Translations under genes and position numbers: made by a program | NCBI RefSeq assembly: GCF_001812805.1 | Contig: NZ_KV810463.1 | Location: 1 to 64,000 of the forward strand | Length of the DNA: 64,000 nucleotides | DNA from: Corynebacterium sp. HMSC078H07 | GTDB lineage: Bacteria; Actinomycetota; Actinomycetes; Mycobacteriales; Mycobacteriaceae | Direction of reading: 5' to 3' | Notes under the pieces: generated by a model | Seen by the model: only the letters and a program-made list of their open reading frames with translations | What the model was told of the DNA's origin: nothing | Database searches by the model: none | Shown here: piece after piece, positions 1 to 12,559 of the stretch | Layout: every line of letters begins with the position of its first letter | Numbering within the stretch: position 1 is the first letter of the stretch

Positions 1-3
1 ATA

Positions 4-756
4 TCAGGTGTCCACCACATGGGGGTCAGGTCCCTGGGCGGTCTCGCCGGCATCGGGGTACCGGGCGGAAATGGCGGTGGCGACTTGGCGGTCGTCGGAA
101 TCGAGCTGTTTGTGCTCGGCCATGCGCACGAAGAGGTAGCGCAGGTGCGTGATGAAGCGCGCGACGGAGATGTCCTCGCTGTTGAGCTCAGTGCCGTTGT
201 GGGAGCCAATGACAGCCAGGATCTGCTGAATAAGGCCCGTCATGCGGTACGTTCCCGACAAGTCGCCGACGGCGAAACCGGCGTTAACCAGATGGAGAGT
301 AATCGCCACGGCTTCGTCGTGGTCTAGTGGCTTCTGGAGGCCATCGTTAATGGCGGATAGAAGCTGTTGCGCGAGGGTGAAGTCCTCAGCGTAGAGGTGG
401 CGGACTTCTGCCTCTAAGGGGTAGGAAACGGTATGACCACGGGAGACTGCGCCGTGGATGTGATCCGCTAGTGCAACGACGAGTGTGAGCTTGCTGCGCA
501 GTGCTTCCGGCATGTCGACTGAATGCATAGCGTCAATGACGAGTTGCACGTATTCGCCGGGAATACCGGCAATCATCGCGGCGAGGTGGTCCGGGTCGCG
601 GCCAGAATCCGGAACAAAGACCTTGACCACCTTGTCCGGATCCACAGGAGTGCCGGGCTGGGCTTGGAAGCCAATGCCGCGGCCGGTGACGATGACCTCC
701 TCCTCGCCGCGACGTGCGAGCACGACGTTGTTGTTGAACACGCGCAACAGTTGCAC
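4..756 (-). CDS. bglG: BglG/LicT-family transcriptional antiterminator, short PRD2
   Basis: RNA-binding antiterminator expected to control the adjacent beta-glucoside PTS gene by binding the RAT element in its leader. The chosen GTG start follows AGAAAGG and gives the family N-terminus (LRVFNNNVVLA), the start of the CAT RNA-binding domain (about residues 1-55). PRD1 (about 65-165) keeps its histidines (ALADHIHG, ITLHLVNA). PRD2 begins near 170 and keeps FITHLRYLF. The protein is 250 aa, against about 275-280 for LicT or BglG, and it ends after ARYPDA, so the last PRD2 helices with the second histidine (YLTxHI in relatives) are absent. An upstream in-frame extension exists but lacks a ribosome site. 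Function is secure by family and context; full PRD2 regulation is doubtful. Confidence 0.85.
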   Translation of the reverse strand: MQLLRVFNNNVVLARRGEEEVIVTGRGIGFQAQPGTPVDPDKVVKVFVPDSGRDPDHLAAMIAGIPGEYVQLVIDAMHSVDMPEALRSKLTLVVALADHIHGAVSRGHTVSYPLEAEVRHLYAEDFTLAQQLLSAINDGLQKPLDHDEAVAITLHLVNAGFAVGDLSGTYRMTGLIQQILAVIGSHNGTELNSEDISVARFITHLRYLFVRMAEHKQLDSDDRQVATAISARYPDAGETAQGPDPHVVDT

Positions 757-822
757 AAGGCACCTTTCTGGTTGAGGCCTCACCGATATCGAGTTGGGGC
801 CACAACGACTTTTAAAACGACG

Positions 823-858
823 AAAGCTGGCCACGATGGTGATACATCGAGCCAGCTT
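823..858 (-). terminator. Hairpin between bglF and bglG
   Basis: Read on the minus strand, AAGCTGGC pairs with GCCAGCTT around an inner CGATG/CATCG stem, followed by TCGTCGTTTT. It lies downstream of the PTS gene and upstream of the antiterminator gene, so it may attenuate read-through into bglG. No RAT-like sequence was seen in front of it. Confidence 0.6.
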
Positions 859-883
859 AGTCAGTGGGTATGCGTGGGGTGCC

Positions 884-3016
884 TTAGCGGGTGGTGGTGA
901 TGACCGTATCGCCCGCAGAGGCGTGCTTGAGACCCGCTGGGGTGACCGCAGACAGGGTCTTGGTGTTGGTTACGGCGAGGACAACGGTGGTGTCGTAGCC
1001 GGCCTCACGGATCTTGTCGAAGTCAACAGTAGCCAACAGCTCACCCTTCTGGATGGTGTCGCCCTTCTTGACAGCTGGGGTGAAACCGTCGCCCTTCATC
1101 TTCACGGTGTTGATGCCGATGTGGACGAGGACCTCTACGCCGTCTTCGGTCTTAATGCCGTAGGCGTGGCCGGACTTCATGGCGCTCATGACGGTGCCGC
1201 TCACAGGGGAGTACACGTCGTTGTTTTCGGGGACGATGCCGACGCCATCGCCAAGGGTGCCAGCCGAGAAGACCGGGTCATCGATTTCGGCCATCGGGAC
1301 AACCTCACCAGTGGACGGGGAAGCAATGTCGGTCGTGGTGCCAGCAGCAGGCTCAGCAGCTTCGGCCGGGGTGTCTGCCTTTGTGGCAGTTGCGGTGGCA
1401 GCACCTGCAGCACCAGCACCAGCACCGGCGCCGGCAGCGTGTGCGCTGCTATCGGTGCTTGGGGAGGCGTCGCCAAGCGCGGCCTCCTCAGCGGTGTTGG
1501 CGTTGGTCTCACCGCGCTCGGCGGCCTCGCGTGCGGCCTTGGCCTCAGCGCGCTCTTCCGGGGTGCGGTAGTCGGTGAAGAAGATGAGCAGGAAGGCCAC
1601 GATGAAGGCCACGGCGATGGAGATGGCGTACTTGGCCATCGGGGTAAAGACCGGGATGGTCAGGATGGAGGTGAAGACGAAGGCATCGGTAGTAATGCCG
1701 TTCGTGCCCAGGGTCAGCAGAGCCACGGTGAGACCACCGGCGAAGCAGCCTACGAGCATGCGCGGGTAAATCCGCTTGTAACGCAGGTGGATACCGTAGA
1801 GGGAAGGCTCAGACACACCGCCGAGCAGGCCGGCCAGGAGGGCTGAGCCAGAGGTCTGGCGCATCACGGTGTCGTGGTCACGGATAGATAGAGCCAGAAC
1901 ACCAGCGGTGGCACCGAAGCAGGCGAAGTTCCACGCGCCCATCGGGCCCTGGATGAAGTCGTAGCCCAAGGTCTGGATGTTGACCAACATGAGAGCGTTG
2001 AGAGGCCAGTGCAAACCCAGAGGGACGAGGAACGGGTAGAGCATCGGGATGGCCAGGGCGAAGACGAACGGGACGTGGTCGTTCATCCAGGACAGGCCCG
2101 CGCCAATGCCGTTACCAGCCCACACGCCGAATGGGCCGATGATGAAGGCCGTTAGCGGGATGACAAAGAGCAAGGTGAGGAAGGGGACGAAGACCATGTG
2201 GACCGCGGACGGGATGATCTTCTGGAAGCCCTTGTAGAACAGTGCCGCGACGGCCGCCATGATGAGTGGCACGAAGACGTTTCCGCCGTAGTCCTGCAAC
2301 TGCATGGTCATGCCGAAGATGGGGATGGAGCACTGCTCAGCGCCGAGGGTGTCATTAGTGACGCACTGGACCGCGGGGTTTTCCGAAAGGTTGAGGAACT
2401 CCGGGGTAAAGAGCGCTGCCATGACAGTGGCCGGGACCCACGGGTCGATGCGGAGCTTCTTACCGGCGTTGTAGGCCACCATGACCGGCAGGAAGTAGAA
2501 GACGGAGCGCCACATGGCGTCCACGAAGAACCAGGAAGCCGGCTTATCCGGGGAACGGAAATCCACGACTTCGAAAGCATCGAGCACCGACGCGAAGGCG
2601 ATGATGAGGGAAGCACCTAGCAGCACGCCCAGGATCGGGCGGAAGGAATCCGAGAGGTACTCGAAGAAGGCGTCCATCCATGGCAGCTTGCCCTTGGACT
2701 TGGCGTGTGCGGCGGCCTTGACGTCATCGTTGGACTGGCCGCTGGACTGGCTACGGTTCTTCATTTGGGGAAGAGCCTTGATCTGGTCGTAGACCGTGGC
2801 TACGTCGCCACCAATGACCACCTGGTAATTGCGGCCACCCTGCGGCACGGCACCCATAACCTTGGGGATGGCTTCGAGTGCTTCTTTATCTGCCTTGGAG
2901 GCATCAGCCAGCTCAAAGCGCAGGCGCGTGGCGCAGTGCGTAAGAGAGGTGATGTTCTCCGCTCCGCCGATGCCATCCAGGATGGCCTCGGCTGCCGAGC
3001 GAACGTCAGTCGACAT
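884..3016 (-). CDS. bglF: PTS beta-glucoside transporter subunit IIBCA
   Basis: Membrane permease that imports and phosphorylates a beta-glucoside (or related sugar) using phosphate from HPr. Domain order is IIB (about 1-85, phosphorylated Cys28 in LTHCATRLRF), IIC (about 110-480, multiple membrane segments and the GGVSEPSLYGIHLRYKR region), then IIA (about 570-710). The IIA active histidine is about H632 in VHIGINTV, with its partner H617 in SGHAYGIK. An Ala/Gly/Pro/Thr-rich linker (about 500-565) joins IIC and IIA. At 710 aa it is longer than typical BglF (about 625) mainly because of this linker. The ATG follows AAAGGA. It is transcribed before bglG from a RAT-containing leader. The sugar specificity is inferred from family resemblance and the BglG partner. 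Confidence 0.88.
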   Translation of the reverse strand: MSTDVRSAAEAILDGIGGAENITSLTHCATRLRFELADASKADKEALEAIPKVMGAVPQGGRNYQVVIGGDVATVYDQIKALPQMKNRSQSSGQSNDDVKAAAHAKSKGKLPWMDAFFEYLSDSFRPILGVLLGASLIIAFASVLDAFEVVDFRSPDKPASWFFVDAMWRSVFYFLPVMVAYNAGKKLRIDPWVPATVMAALFTPEFLNLSENPAVQCVTNDTLGAEQCSIPIFGMTMQLQDYGGNVFVPLIMAAVAALFYKGFQKIIPSAVHMVFVPFLTLLFVIPLTAFIIGPFGVWAGNGIGAGLSWMNDHVPFVFALAIPMLYPFLVPLGLHWPLNALMLVNIQTLGYDFIQGPMGAWNFACFGATAGVLALSIRDHDTVMRQTSGSALLAGLLGGVSEPSLYGIHLRYKRIYPRMLVGCFAGGLTVALLTLGTNGITTDAFVFTSILTIPVFTPMAKYAISIAVAFIVAFLLIFFTDYRTPEERAEAKAAREAAERGETNANTAEEAALGDASPSTDSSAHAAGAGAGAGAAGAATATATKADTPAEAAEPAAGTTTDIASPSTGEVVPMAEIDDPVFSAGTLGDGVGIVPENNDVYSPVSGTVMSAMKSGHAYGIKTEDGVEVLVHIGINTVKMKGDGFTPAVKKGDTIQKGELLATVDFDKIREAGYDTTVVLAVTNTKTLSAVTPAGLKHASAGDTVITTTR

Positions 3017-3054
3017 GAGAATCCTTTCGCAAGTAAAGGGCCTGTGAAAACCAC

Positions 3055-3124
3055 AAAAGACCTAGGCCACAATGGTCCATAGCGAACCATCCCCACGCGG
3101 CTACGAGTGGGGAGCCTAGGTCTT
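3055..3124 (-). terminator. Leader terminator of the bglF-bglG operon
   Basis: On the minus strand AAGACCTAGGC (3124-3114) pairs perfectly with GCCTAGGTCTT (3067-3057), followed by TTTT-like sequence (TCTTTTGTGG). Two smaller hairpins are nested inside: GTGGGG/CCCCAC (3112-3107 and 3096-3091) and ATGGT/ACCAT (3090-3072). The promoter-proximal arm overlaps the RAT sequence, as in LicT/BglG-controlled attenuators, so protein-bound RAT and the terminator should be mutually exclusive. Confidence 0.85.
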
Positions 3125-3141
3125 GCCCGAAGTAACAATCC
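3113..3141 (-). promoter_or_regulatory. RAT (ribonucleic antiterminator) element
   Basis: The minus-strand text starts GGATTGTTAC and ends GGCAAGACC, closely matching the RAT consensus recognised by BglG/LicT proteins (GGATTGTTAC...GGCAAAACC). It overlaps the first arm of the terminator. The cognate regulator is most likely the BglG-type protein encoded downstream. Confidence 0.85.
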
Positions 3142-3149
3142 TGCTTAGG

Positions 3150-3179
3150 AGCCTACTCCGAAGACCTCACGGGGGACAA
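3150..3179 (-). promoter_or_regulatory. Putative bglF promoter
   Basis: On the minus strand, TTGTCC (3179-3174) is separated by 18 bp from TAGGCT (3155-3150). Initiation would fall about at 3142, just before the RAT element, which is the expected geometry for a RAT-controlled leader. Confidence 0.5.
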
Positions 3180-3184
3180 GTCTT

Positions 3185-3355
3185 TGTGGAATAGCGCACT
3201 TTTTGCTAATGGGTGTGCTGTTGTGCAGGGTAGACGTGATCCGGGGTGTTGAAGGGTTGCGGCGAGGATGGTCATGTTGCCGTAGTGTGAAAGTGTCACT
3301 GTGTGCCCTGTGTGTGAGCGGGGGTACACGCCTTCCCTGTAGAGAAAGGTTGCAT
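3185..3355 (+). promoter_or_regulatory. pta-ackA upstream region
   Basis: Intergenic DNA between divergent bglF and pta. It holds an imperfect dyad AGTG(N9)CACT at 3284-3300, GGGGT-type blocks at 3243 and 3321, and a ribosome site GAGAAAGG before the pta ATG. In C. glutamicum this operon is controlled by RamA, RamB and GlxR; I cannot assign a confident binding site here. Confidence 0.35.
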
Positions 3356-4720
3356 ATGCCCATCACGTCCTCACGTAAATCTGCATTCATTAGCGTCATC
3401 GGGCGCGGCTTCGACGACTTGGGCGTTGAGTCTGTGGCGCAGGAACTCGGCGCCACCTTCGCCAAAGTCGATGACTTAGGCACAGAGCTCAGCCAAGTCC
3501 TCGAAAACGCCCCGGAGGGTGACCTAGTCCTCCAGGGCACTGGCGTCATGGATTTCGATGCCAAGGCTGCTGCTGCCCTGGGCCTGCCGTTTGTGCTCAT
3601 TTCCAATGCCCCTGCCCGTACCGCTGAGCTGGCACTTGATCACGCGCGCTCGGTCGGTGCCACTGTCGTGGGTGCGCTGACTGACGTCTCCTCCGTTCCT
3701 GGTGCGCTTTCTTCCCTGGATGACATCGAGCCCTACATGTCTGCAGAACTTTTCCAAAAGCAGCTCTTGGACCAAGCTCGTGAGGTTGGCGCCCACATCG
3801 TCCTGCCGGAAGGTGAGGACGACCGCATTCTTGAGGCTGCCGGTGAGCTCATCAAGGGCAAGGTGGCGAAGCTGACGATTTTGGGTGATGGGAACGTCGA
3901 GAAGCGCGCCCAGGAACTCGGGATTGACCTGTCCGGCGTGGACATCATCAACCACCTGGAGTCCCCGCTGGTAGAGGAATTCGCGGCGGACTTTGCGGAG
4001 CTGCGTAAGAAGAAGGGCGTGACCCTGGAGCAGGCGCGCGAGACCATGAAGGACGTGTCCTACTTCGCCACGATGATGGTGCACAAGGGCCTGGCTGATG
4101 GCATGGTCTCCGGTGCGGCGCACACCACCGCACACACCATCAAGCCCTCCTTTCAGATCATCAAGACCAAGCCGGAGGCCTCTGTAGTTTCCTCCATCTT
4201 CCTCATGGTCATGCCGGGCCGACTGTGGGCCTTCGGCGACTGTGCCGTGAATCCGAACCCGACGCCGGAGCAGCTCGGTGAGATCGCCATCGTCTCCGCG
4301 CAGACCGCTGCGCAGTTCGGCCTTGAGCCACGCGTGGCGCTGCTGTCCTACTCCACCGGTACTTCTGGCGCCGGCCCGGACGTGGAAAAGGTGGTGCAGG
4401 CAGTCGAGGTGGCCAAGGGTATTGATTCCTCCGTTGCCGTAGACGGTCCGTTGCAGTTTGATGCTGCCTGTGACCCGGGCGTGGCTGCTAAGAAGGCACC
4501 GGAGTCCCCGGTGGCTGGTCAGGCTACGGTCTTTGTTTTCCCGGACCTGGAGGCCGGCAACATTGGCTACAAGACCGCACAGCGCACCGGTGGCGCCCTG
4601 GCTGTGGGCCCGATTCTGCAGGGCCTTAACAAGCCGGTCAACGACCTGTCTCGTGGTGCGACTGTTCCTGACATCATCAACACGGTAGCTATCACCGCTA
4701 TTCAGGCAGGGGTGAAGTAA
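3356..4720 (+). CDS. pta: Phosphate acetyltransferase
   Basis: Interconverts acetyl-CoA and acetyl-phosphate in acetate activation and overflow. The 454-aa protein has the actinobacterial two-part layout: an N-terminal DRTGG-type region (about 1-130) and a C-terminal PTA/PTB catalytic domain starting near AHIVLPEGEDDR and continuing through VSGAAHTTAHTI, YSTGTSGAG and DGPLQFDAA. The ATG is preceded by GAGAAAGG; an upstream in-frame extension has no comparable signal. The stop codon is directly followed by the ackA start (TAAATG), so the two are co-transcribed and probably translationally coupled. Confidence 0.96.
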   Translation: MPITSSRKSAFISVIGRGFDDLGVESVAQELGATFAKVDDLGTELSQVLENAPEGDLVLQGTGVMDFDAKAAAALGLPFVLISNAPARTAELALDHARSVGATVVGALTDVSSVPGALSSLDDIEPYMSAELFQKQLLDQAREVGAHIVLPEGEDDRILEAAGELIKGKVAKLTILGDGNVEKRAQELGIDLSGVDIINHLESPLVEEFAADFAELRKKKGVTLEQARETMKDVSYFATMMVHKGLADGMVSGAAHTTAHTIKPSFQIIKTKPEASVVSSIFLMVMPGRLWAFGDCAVNPNPTPEQLGEIAIVSAQTAAQFGLEPRVALLSYSTGTSGAGPDVEKVVQAVEVAKGIDSSVAVDGPLQFDAACDPGVAAKKAPESPVAGQATVFVFPDLEAGNIGYKTAQRTGGALAVGPILQGLNKPVNDLSRGATVPDIINTVAITAIQAGVK

Positions 4721-5941
4721 ATGGCGTACGTACTCGTTTTGAACTCCGGCTCCTCTTCGGTGAAATTCCAGCTGGTGGACCCGGACAGCACCGCGACCGA
4801 TACCCCACTGGTCTCCGGTTTGGTGGAACAGGTTGGTGAGCCGCAGGGCGCCGTTACCGTTAAGACCGGTGGTGAGGAATACAAGGAAGAACTGGAGATT
4901 CCTACTCACTCCTTCGGCCTCGACCGCGCGTTCAGCATCATGCACGAGCACGGGGTGGGCCCGACGGACGTAGAGGTCATCGCCGTTGGCCACCGTGTTG
5001 TCCACGGCGGCCGCCTGTTCAGTGAGCCGCAGCTCATCGTGGACCAGATTGAGTCCATGATTGAGGACCTTATCCCGCTCGCCCCGCTGCACAACCCAGC
5101 AAACCTGGACGGCATCCGTGTGGCCCGCAAGCTGCTGCCGGATATTCCGCACGTGGCGGTCTTCGATACGGCCTTCTTCAACGGCATGCCGCCGGCTGCA
5201 GCGCTCTACGCCATCAACAACGATGTGGCCTCGCAGTACGACATCCGCCGCTACGGCTTCCACGGCACCTCCCACGAGTTCGTGTCACAGCAGGTACCGA
5301 AGCTGCTTGACCGCGATCCAGGGCATACCCACCAGATCACGCTCCACCTGGGCAATGGTGCTTCCGCCGCAGCGATCCGCAACGGCCGCCCAATTGATAC
5401 CTCGATGGGTCTGACCCCGCTGGCTGGTTTGGCCATGGGCACTCGTTCCGGTGACATCGACCCGGGTATCATTTTCCACCTTTCGCGCCAGGCGGGTATG
5501 TCCATCGATGAGATTGACAACCTGCTCAACAAGCAGTCCGGTGTGAAGGGCATTGCAGGGGTTAATGACTTCCGCGTACTGCGTGAACGCATCAACAACG
5601 AGGATCAGGATGCCTGGCTGGCCTACAACATCTACATCCACCAGCTGCGCCGCTTCATTGGTTCGTACATGATTGCGCTCGGCCGCGTGGATGCCATCAC
5701 CTTCACCGCCGGTGTGGGCGAGAATGACACCGAGGTTCGCCAGGATTCGCTGTACAACCTCGACATGTACGGCATTGACTTCGATAAGGAAGCGAACTTG
5801 GTGCGCTCCAAGGAGCCACGCATGATTTCGACTGCTGAGTCGCAGGTCAAGGTTTTCGTTGTTCCGACGAACGAGGAGCTGGCGATTGCCCAGAAGTCCG
5901 CGGGCATTGCGGCGATGGCCCGGGAGGCTGGCCTGTACTAG
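4721..5941 (+). CDS. ackA: Acetate kinase
   Basis: Phosphorylates acetate with ATP, or makes ATP from acetyl-phosphate, in the cytosol; it completes the Pta-AckA pathway. The 406-aa length is normal for the family. Visible signatures are the N-terminal [13 protein letters not shown], the GHRVVHGG motif, the [13 protein letters not shown] motif with its catalytic region, and TAGVGEND near the C-terminus. It follows pta without a gap. The downstream neighbour pknG is convergent, 35 bp away. Confidence 0.97.
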   Translation: MAYVLVLNSGSSSVKFQLVDPDSTATDTPLVSGLVEQVGEPQGAVTVKTGGEEYKEELEIPTHSFGLDRAFSIMHEHGVGPTDVEVIAVGHRVVHGGRLFSEPQLIVDQIESMIEDLIPLAPLHNPANLDGIRVARKLLPDIPHVAVFDTAFFNGMPPAAALYAINNDVASQYDIRRYGFHGTSHEFVSQQVPKLLDRDPGHTHQITLHLGNGASAAAIRNGRPIDTSMGLTPLAGLAMGTRSGDIDPGIIFHLSRQAGMSIDEIDNLLNKQSGVKGIAGVNDFRVLRERINNEDQDAWLAYNIYIHQLRRFIGSYMIALGRVDAITFTAGVGENDTEVRQDSLYNLDMYGIDFDKEANLVRSKEPRMISTAESQVKVFVVPTNEELAIAQKSAGIAAMAREAGLY

Positions 5942-5976
5942 GCCTTCTGGGGGATAGCACCTACCGCGGCACACCG

Positions 5977-9619
<3,643 letters not shown>

Positions 9620-9620
<1 letters not shown>

Positions 9621-11044
9621 TAGAGGTACTCCTGCAGACGTGGACGAATGCCCAACCACACCGCGATGATGGCGCCGAACGTGGCCAGGGAGACACCCGT
9701 GGACACCAAGGTCATGGCGTTTAGGCCCTGCATGAGGTACTCGCGCATGGACTCGCGGGCTTCGTCGATAAGCTGCGCCAGCGAATTATCCACGGCGTTG
9801 AAAGCACTCGCGGCGGTTGGCTCACCATCCGGGTCAATGGCGGTGGCCTGGTACACCGCGGCGTCATAGTTGCCCGTGGAGAGGCTGTCCATGAAGGCCT
9901 CGTGGGTGACGGCCCAGTCTTCCACTGCTCTCTGCGCTTGGGGGATAAGGGCGGGGTTGGAATCTTCACCCAACGCTTGCTCATAATCCCGCAATGCATG
10001 GTTGACGGAATAGACCGTGGAGTTAAAGTGCACGGACATATCTTCCTGGGACGAACGCAGGACCAGCGCGAGGGTCTCCGAGGTGCGCATCTGTTGGGCT
10101 TCAATCCGGGAGGCGGTGAGGGAATCCCAGGGGCGCGAGACCGTCTCGAATCCCTGGTGGCCCGAGGCCCACGTGGCAAAGTTGGCCGCGGAAGCCCACA
10201 CGAGGGCGATGAAGAGCAGGGCCGTGGCCAGCACGAAGCCGCGGTTCAGGCGGCGGCGGGTAAGCCGCCACAGCCACCATTGCGCCAAGCCCAAGAAGAT
10301 GAGCGCGGCCACGAGGCCGGAGAGCGGTACCCACTGCGGGCGGGTGAGGCGCTGCTGCTGTTGGGTGACCTTTTCGGAGGTCAGGGTGAACAGCTCCGCT
10401 GCGGCGGGCAGAATACGGGTACGCATGAGCGCCGAGGCATTCGACATGTAGGAATTCGCCACCGCGTTGCCCGCGCGGTGGTTGACGCGAGCCTTCTCCA
10501 CGAGGGCGGTGTAGACGGGCAGCTCACGCTGGATGAAGGTGACGAGCTCCCGCACGCGTTCATCATCGGAGGAGGAGCCCACCACGGATTGAGTCGCGGC
10601 TACCGCGGCGGCGTCGATGGCCTCGTTATAGCGCTCGCGGTTGCCTACTGGTTCCACGCCGGCCTGGACGAAGCCAGTGGTGGCCACCGTATCCGCGAGG
10701 GACAGGTTGGTGTAGAGGTGGTGCGCCGCATTCGACATCGGCTCCGTGGAGGTCAGCAGGGCATCCAAGTCATCGTGGCGCGCGGCCGAGGAGGAAGACA
10801 TGGAAAACCCTGCTGCGGCCAAGGCCACGGTGAGGATGAGCGTGACGCTAAACAGCTTGCCCGGAGTCGTGGCAGCGAAGCTGTAGAGACGCCGGACCAG
10901 GCGCGCTGGGCCGGCAAAAGAGCTCATGGCCAGCTGGGTGGGGCGGCTAAACGCGGGCGCGGCAGGTTCGGTGACATCATCGAGCCAATGATCGCCCCAT
11001 GATTCGGGGGAGTGCTCGCGCAGTTCGGTGGCCGGGCCGGTCAT
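9620..11044 (-). CDS. glnX: Membrane signalling protein GlnX
   Basis: Integral membrane protein linking external GlnH to cytosolic PknG. The 474-aa product has four predicted hydrophobic segments, roughly at 75-95, 260-280, 290-310 and 440-465, with a large external loop after the first (helical, DALLTSTEPMSNAAHHLY). Assignment rests on gene order and topology rather than on a catalytic motif. The chosen ATG (MTGPATELREH) lies close behind a -10-like TATCCT and AAGGGA; longer in-frame starts would run into the divergent Nudix promoter. Confidence 0.85.
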
Positions 11045-11078
11045 TCCCTTAGGATAGCGCCCTTGTCCCGAAAGTGGG

Positions 11079-11092
11079 TATAGATTGGAGGC
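11079..11092 (+). promoter_or_regulatory. Nudix gene -10 and ribosome site
   Basis: TATAGA at 11079-11084 is followed by TTGGAGGC and the ATG at 11093. The very short leader suggests a near-leaderless transcript. Confidence 0.45.
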
Positions 11093-11581
11093 ATGTGTGC
11101 ACACGTAAACCCAGAAATTTCCGGCGACGGATGGGCCGAGGGCCCGGGCGGGGTTCCCGTGTGGGGAAAATTCGGGGCGGCGGGTCTCTTCCTGGTAGCG
11201 GGCAACGAGGTGCTGCTGCAGCATCGCGCCACGTGGACCAACAACGGCGGGACGTGGGGAATCCCGGGCGGGGCGCGCGATAAGCCGGAAACACCCGAGC
11301 AGGCGGCGCTGCGTGAGACCGAAGAGGAAACCGGCGTGGCCGCGGCAGACGTGGAGGTCCTCGAATCCATTGTCACCGCCGGGCCCTTTGTTGGTGGGTG
11401 GACCTACACCACGGTCCTGGCGCGCACAGTGACGGGCGAGCGCTTGCCGACGACTGCCAATGAAGAATCCGCCGAGCTGCGCTGGGTGCCGTTTGACCAG
11501 GTAGAAGCGTTGGAACTGATTCCACCCTTCCGGGAGGCACTACCACAGTTGGTGGCGCGCTACGGGGAATTGAGTAGCTAA
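11093..11581 (+). CDS. Nudix hydrolase
   Basis: Predicted hydrolase of a nucleoside diphosphate linked to another moiety. The full Nudix box is present as G-x5-E-x7-REUxEExGU: it starts GARDKPETPEQ and ends RETEEETGV. The N-terminal core reads GKFGAAGLFLV and VLLQHRATW. At 162 aa it is normal for a single-domain MutT-like protein. The same gene neighbours glnX in other corynebacteria. The substrate cannot be read from sequence. Confidence 0.88.
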   Translation: MCAHVNPEISGDGWAEGPGGVPVWGKFGAAGLFLVAGNEVLLQHRATWTNNGGTWGIPGGARDKPETPEQAALRETEEETGVAAADVEVLESIVTAGPFVGGWTYTTVLARTVTGERLPTTANEESAELRWVPFDQVEALELIPPFREALPQLVARYGELSS

Positions 11582-11620
11582 TTCAAGCATGTAGCAGGAA
11601 GCTGTGGCACGCTGTAGGTC

Positions 11621-12559
11621 ATGATTGAAGTAGCCGGACTGACAAAACAGTATAAGTCTGTCCGCGCCGTGGATGACCTCACCTTTCAGGTACAGCCGGG
11701 CCAGGTAACCGGCTTCTTGGGGCCAAACGGTGCCGGAAAGTCAACGACCATGCGGATGATCCTGGGCCTTGACCGCCCCACGGCGGGCACGGCCTTGGTG
11801 CACGGCAAGCCCTACCGTGAACTCAAGCACCCGTTGCGGGAGGTGGGCGCGCTTCTCGACGCTAAAGCGGTCCACGCCAACCGCTCTGCCGCCAATCACC
11901 TGAAGTGGATGGCGCAGTCCAACGGTATCCCGACTTCCCGTGTTGAAGAGGTGCTGGGACTCGTGGGACTTTCCGATGTCGCCGGTAAGAAAGCCGGCGG
12001 CTTCTCCCTCGGCATGGGCCAGCGCCTGGGCTTGGCTGCGGCGCTGTTGGGCGACCCAGGAGTGTTGATCCTGGATGAGCCGGTCAACGGCTTGGACCCG
12101 GAAGGTATTCGCTGGGTGCGCTCCCTCGTCCGCGCGCTTGCTGCGGAAGGCCGCACGGTGCTCATTTCTTCCCACCTTCTTTCGGAGATGGCGCAGACTG
12201 CTGACCACCTCGTGGTCATTGGGCGTGGCCGGTTGATGGCGAACCAGCGCACCTATGACTTTGTCAAGGAAAACTCGTCTGCCTCGGTCATCGTGCGCTC
12301 AGAGCACCTGCGTGAATTCGGCTCCGCCTTGAAGGAGGCAGGGGTGTCGTTCTCCACGACTATTGATGAGGAGCAGCGCCCCACGCTGGTTATTCCGAAT
12401 CAGACCACTGACTTCGTGGGCCAGCTGGCCTACTCCACTGGAGTGCCGCTGACCGAGCTTACGTTGCACCGCGCGTCCCTTGAGGAAGCCTTTATGAAGA
12501 TGACGACGGATGCGGTGCAGTATCAGGCCCAGAAGGAGGTCACCACCAATGTTTCTTAA
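11621..12559 (+). CDS. ABC transporter ATP-binding protein
   Basis: ATPase of an ABC-2-type exporter (DrrA/NatA-like). The 312-aa protein has Walker A GPNGAGKSTT (about 34-43), signature FSLGMGQRLGLA, Walker B VLILDEPVNGLDP and switch ISSHLL, followed by a C-terminal regulatory region of about 90 aa. It overlaps the start of its permease by 11 bp, which indicates coupling. Substrate unknown; drug, bacteriocin or lipid export are all possible. Confidence 0.9.
   Translation: MIEVAGLTKQYKSVRAVDDLTFQVQPGQVTGFLGPNGAGKSTTMRMILGLDRPTAGTALVHGKPYRELKHPLREVGALLDAKAVHANRSAANHLKWMAQSNGIPTSRVEEVLGLVGLSDVAGKKAGGFSLGMGQRLGLAAALLGDPGVLILDEPVNGLDPEGIRWVRSLVRALAAEGRTVLISSHLLSEMAQTADHLVVIGRGRLMANQRTYDFVKENSSASVIVRSEHLREFGSALKEAGVSFSTTIDEEQRPTLVIPNQTTDFVGQLAYSTGVPLTELTLHRASLEEAFMKMTTDAVQYQAQKEVTTNVS

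Noticed and set aside
794-1846. 350-codon frame antisense to bglF
   Set aside because: It opposes the IIA domain and the repetitive linker; low complexity explains the open frame.
3284-3300. TGTGA-N5-TCACT as a GlxR site at pta
   Set aside because: The spacing is 5 instead of the 6 bp of the TGTGA-N6-TCACA consensus and the right half is imperfect.
3524-5275. 583-codon open frame antisense to pta and ackA
   Set aside because: It lies wholly opposite two well-conserved genes, has no recognisable domain and reflects G+C-rich codon bias.
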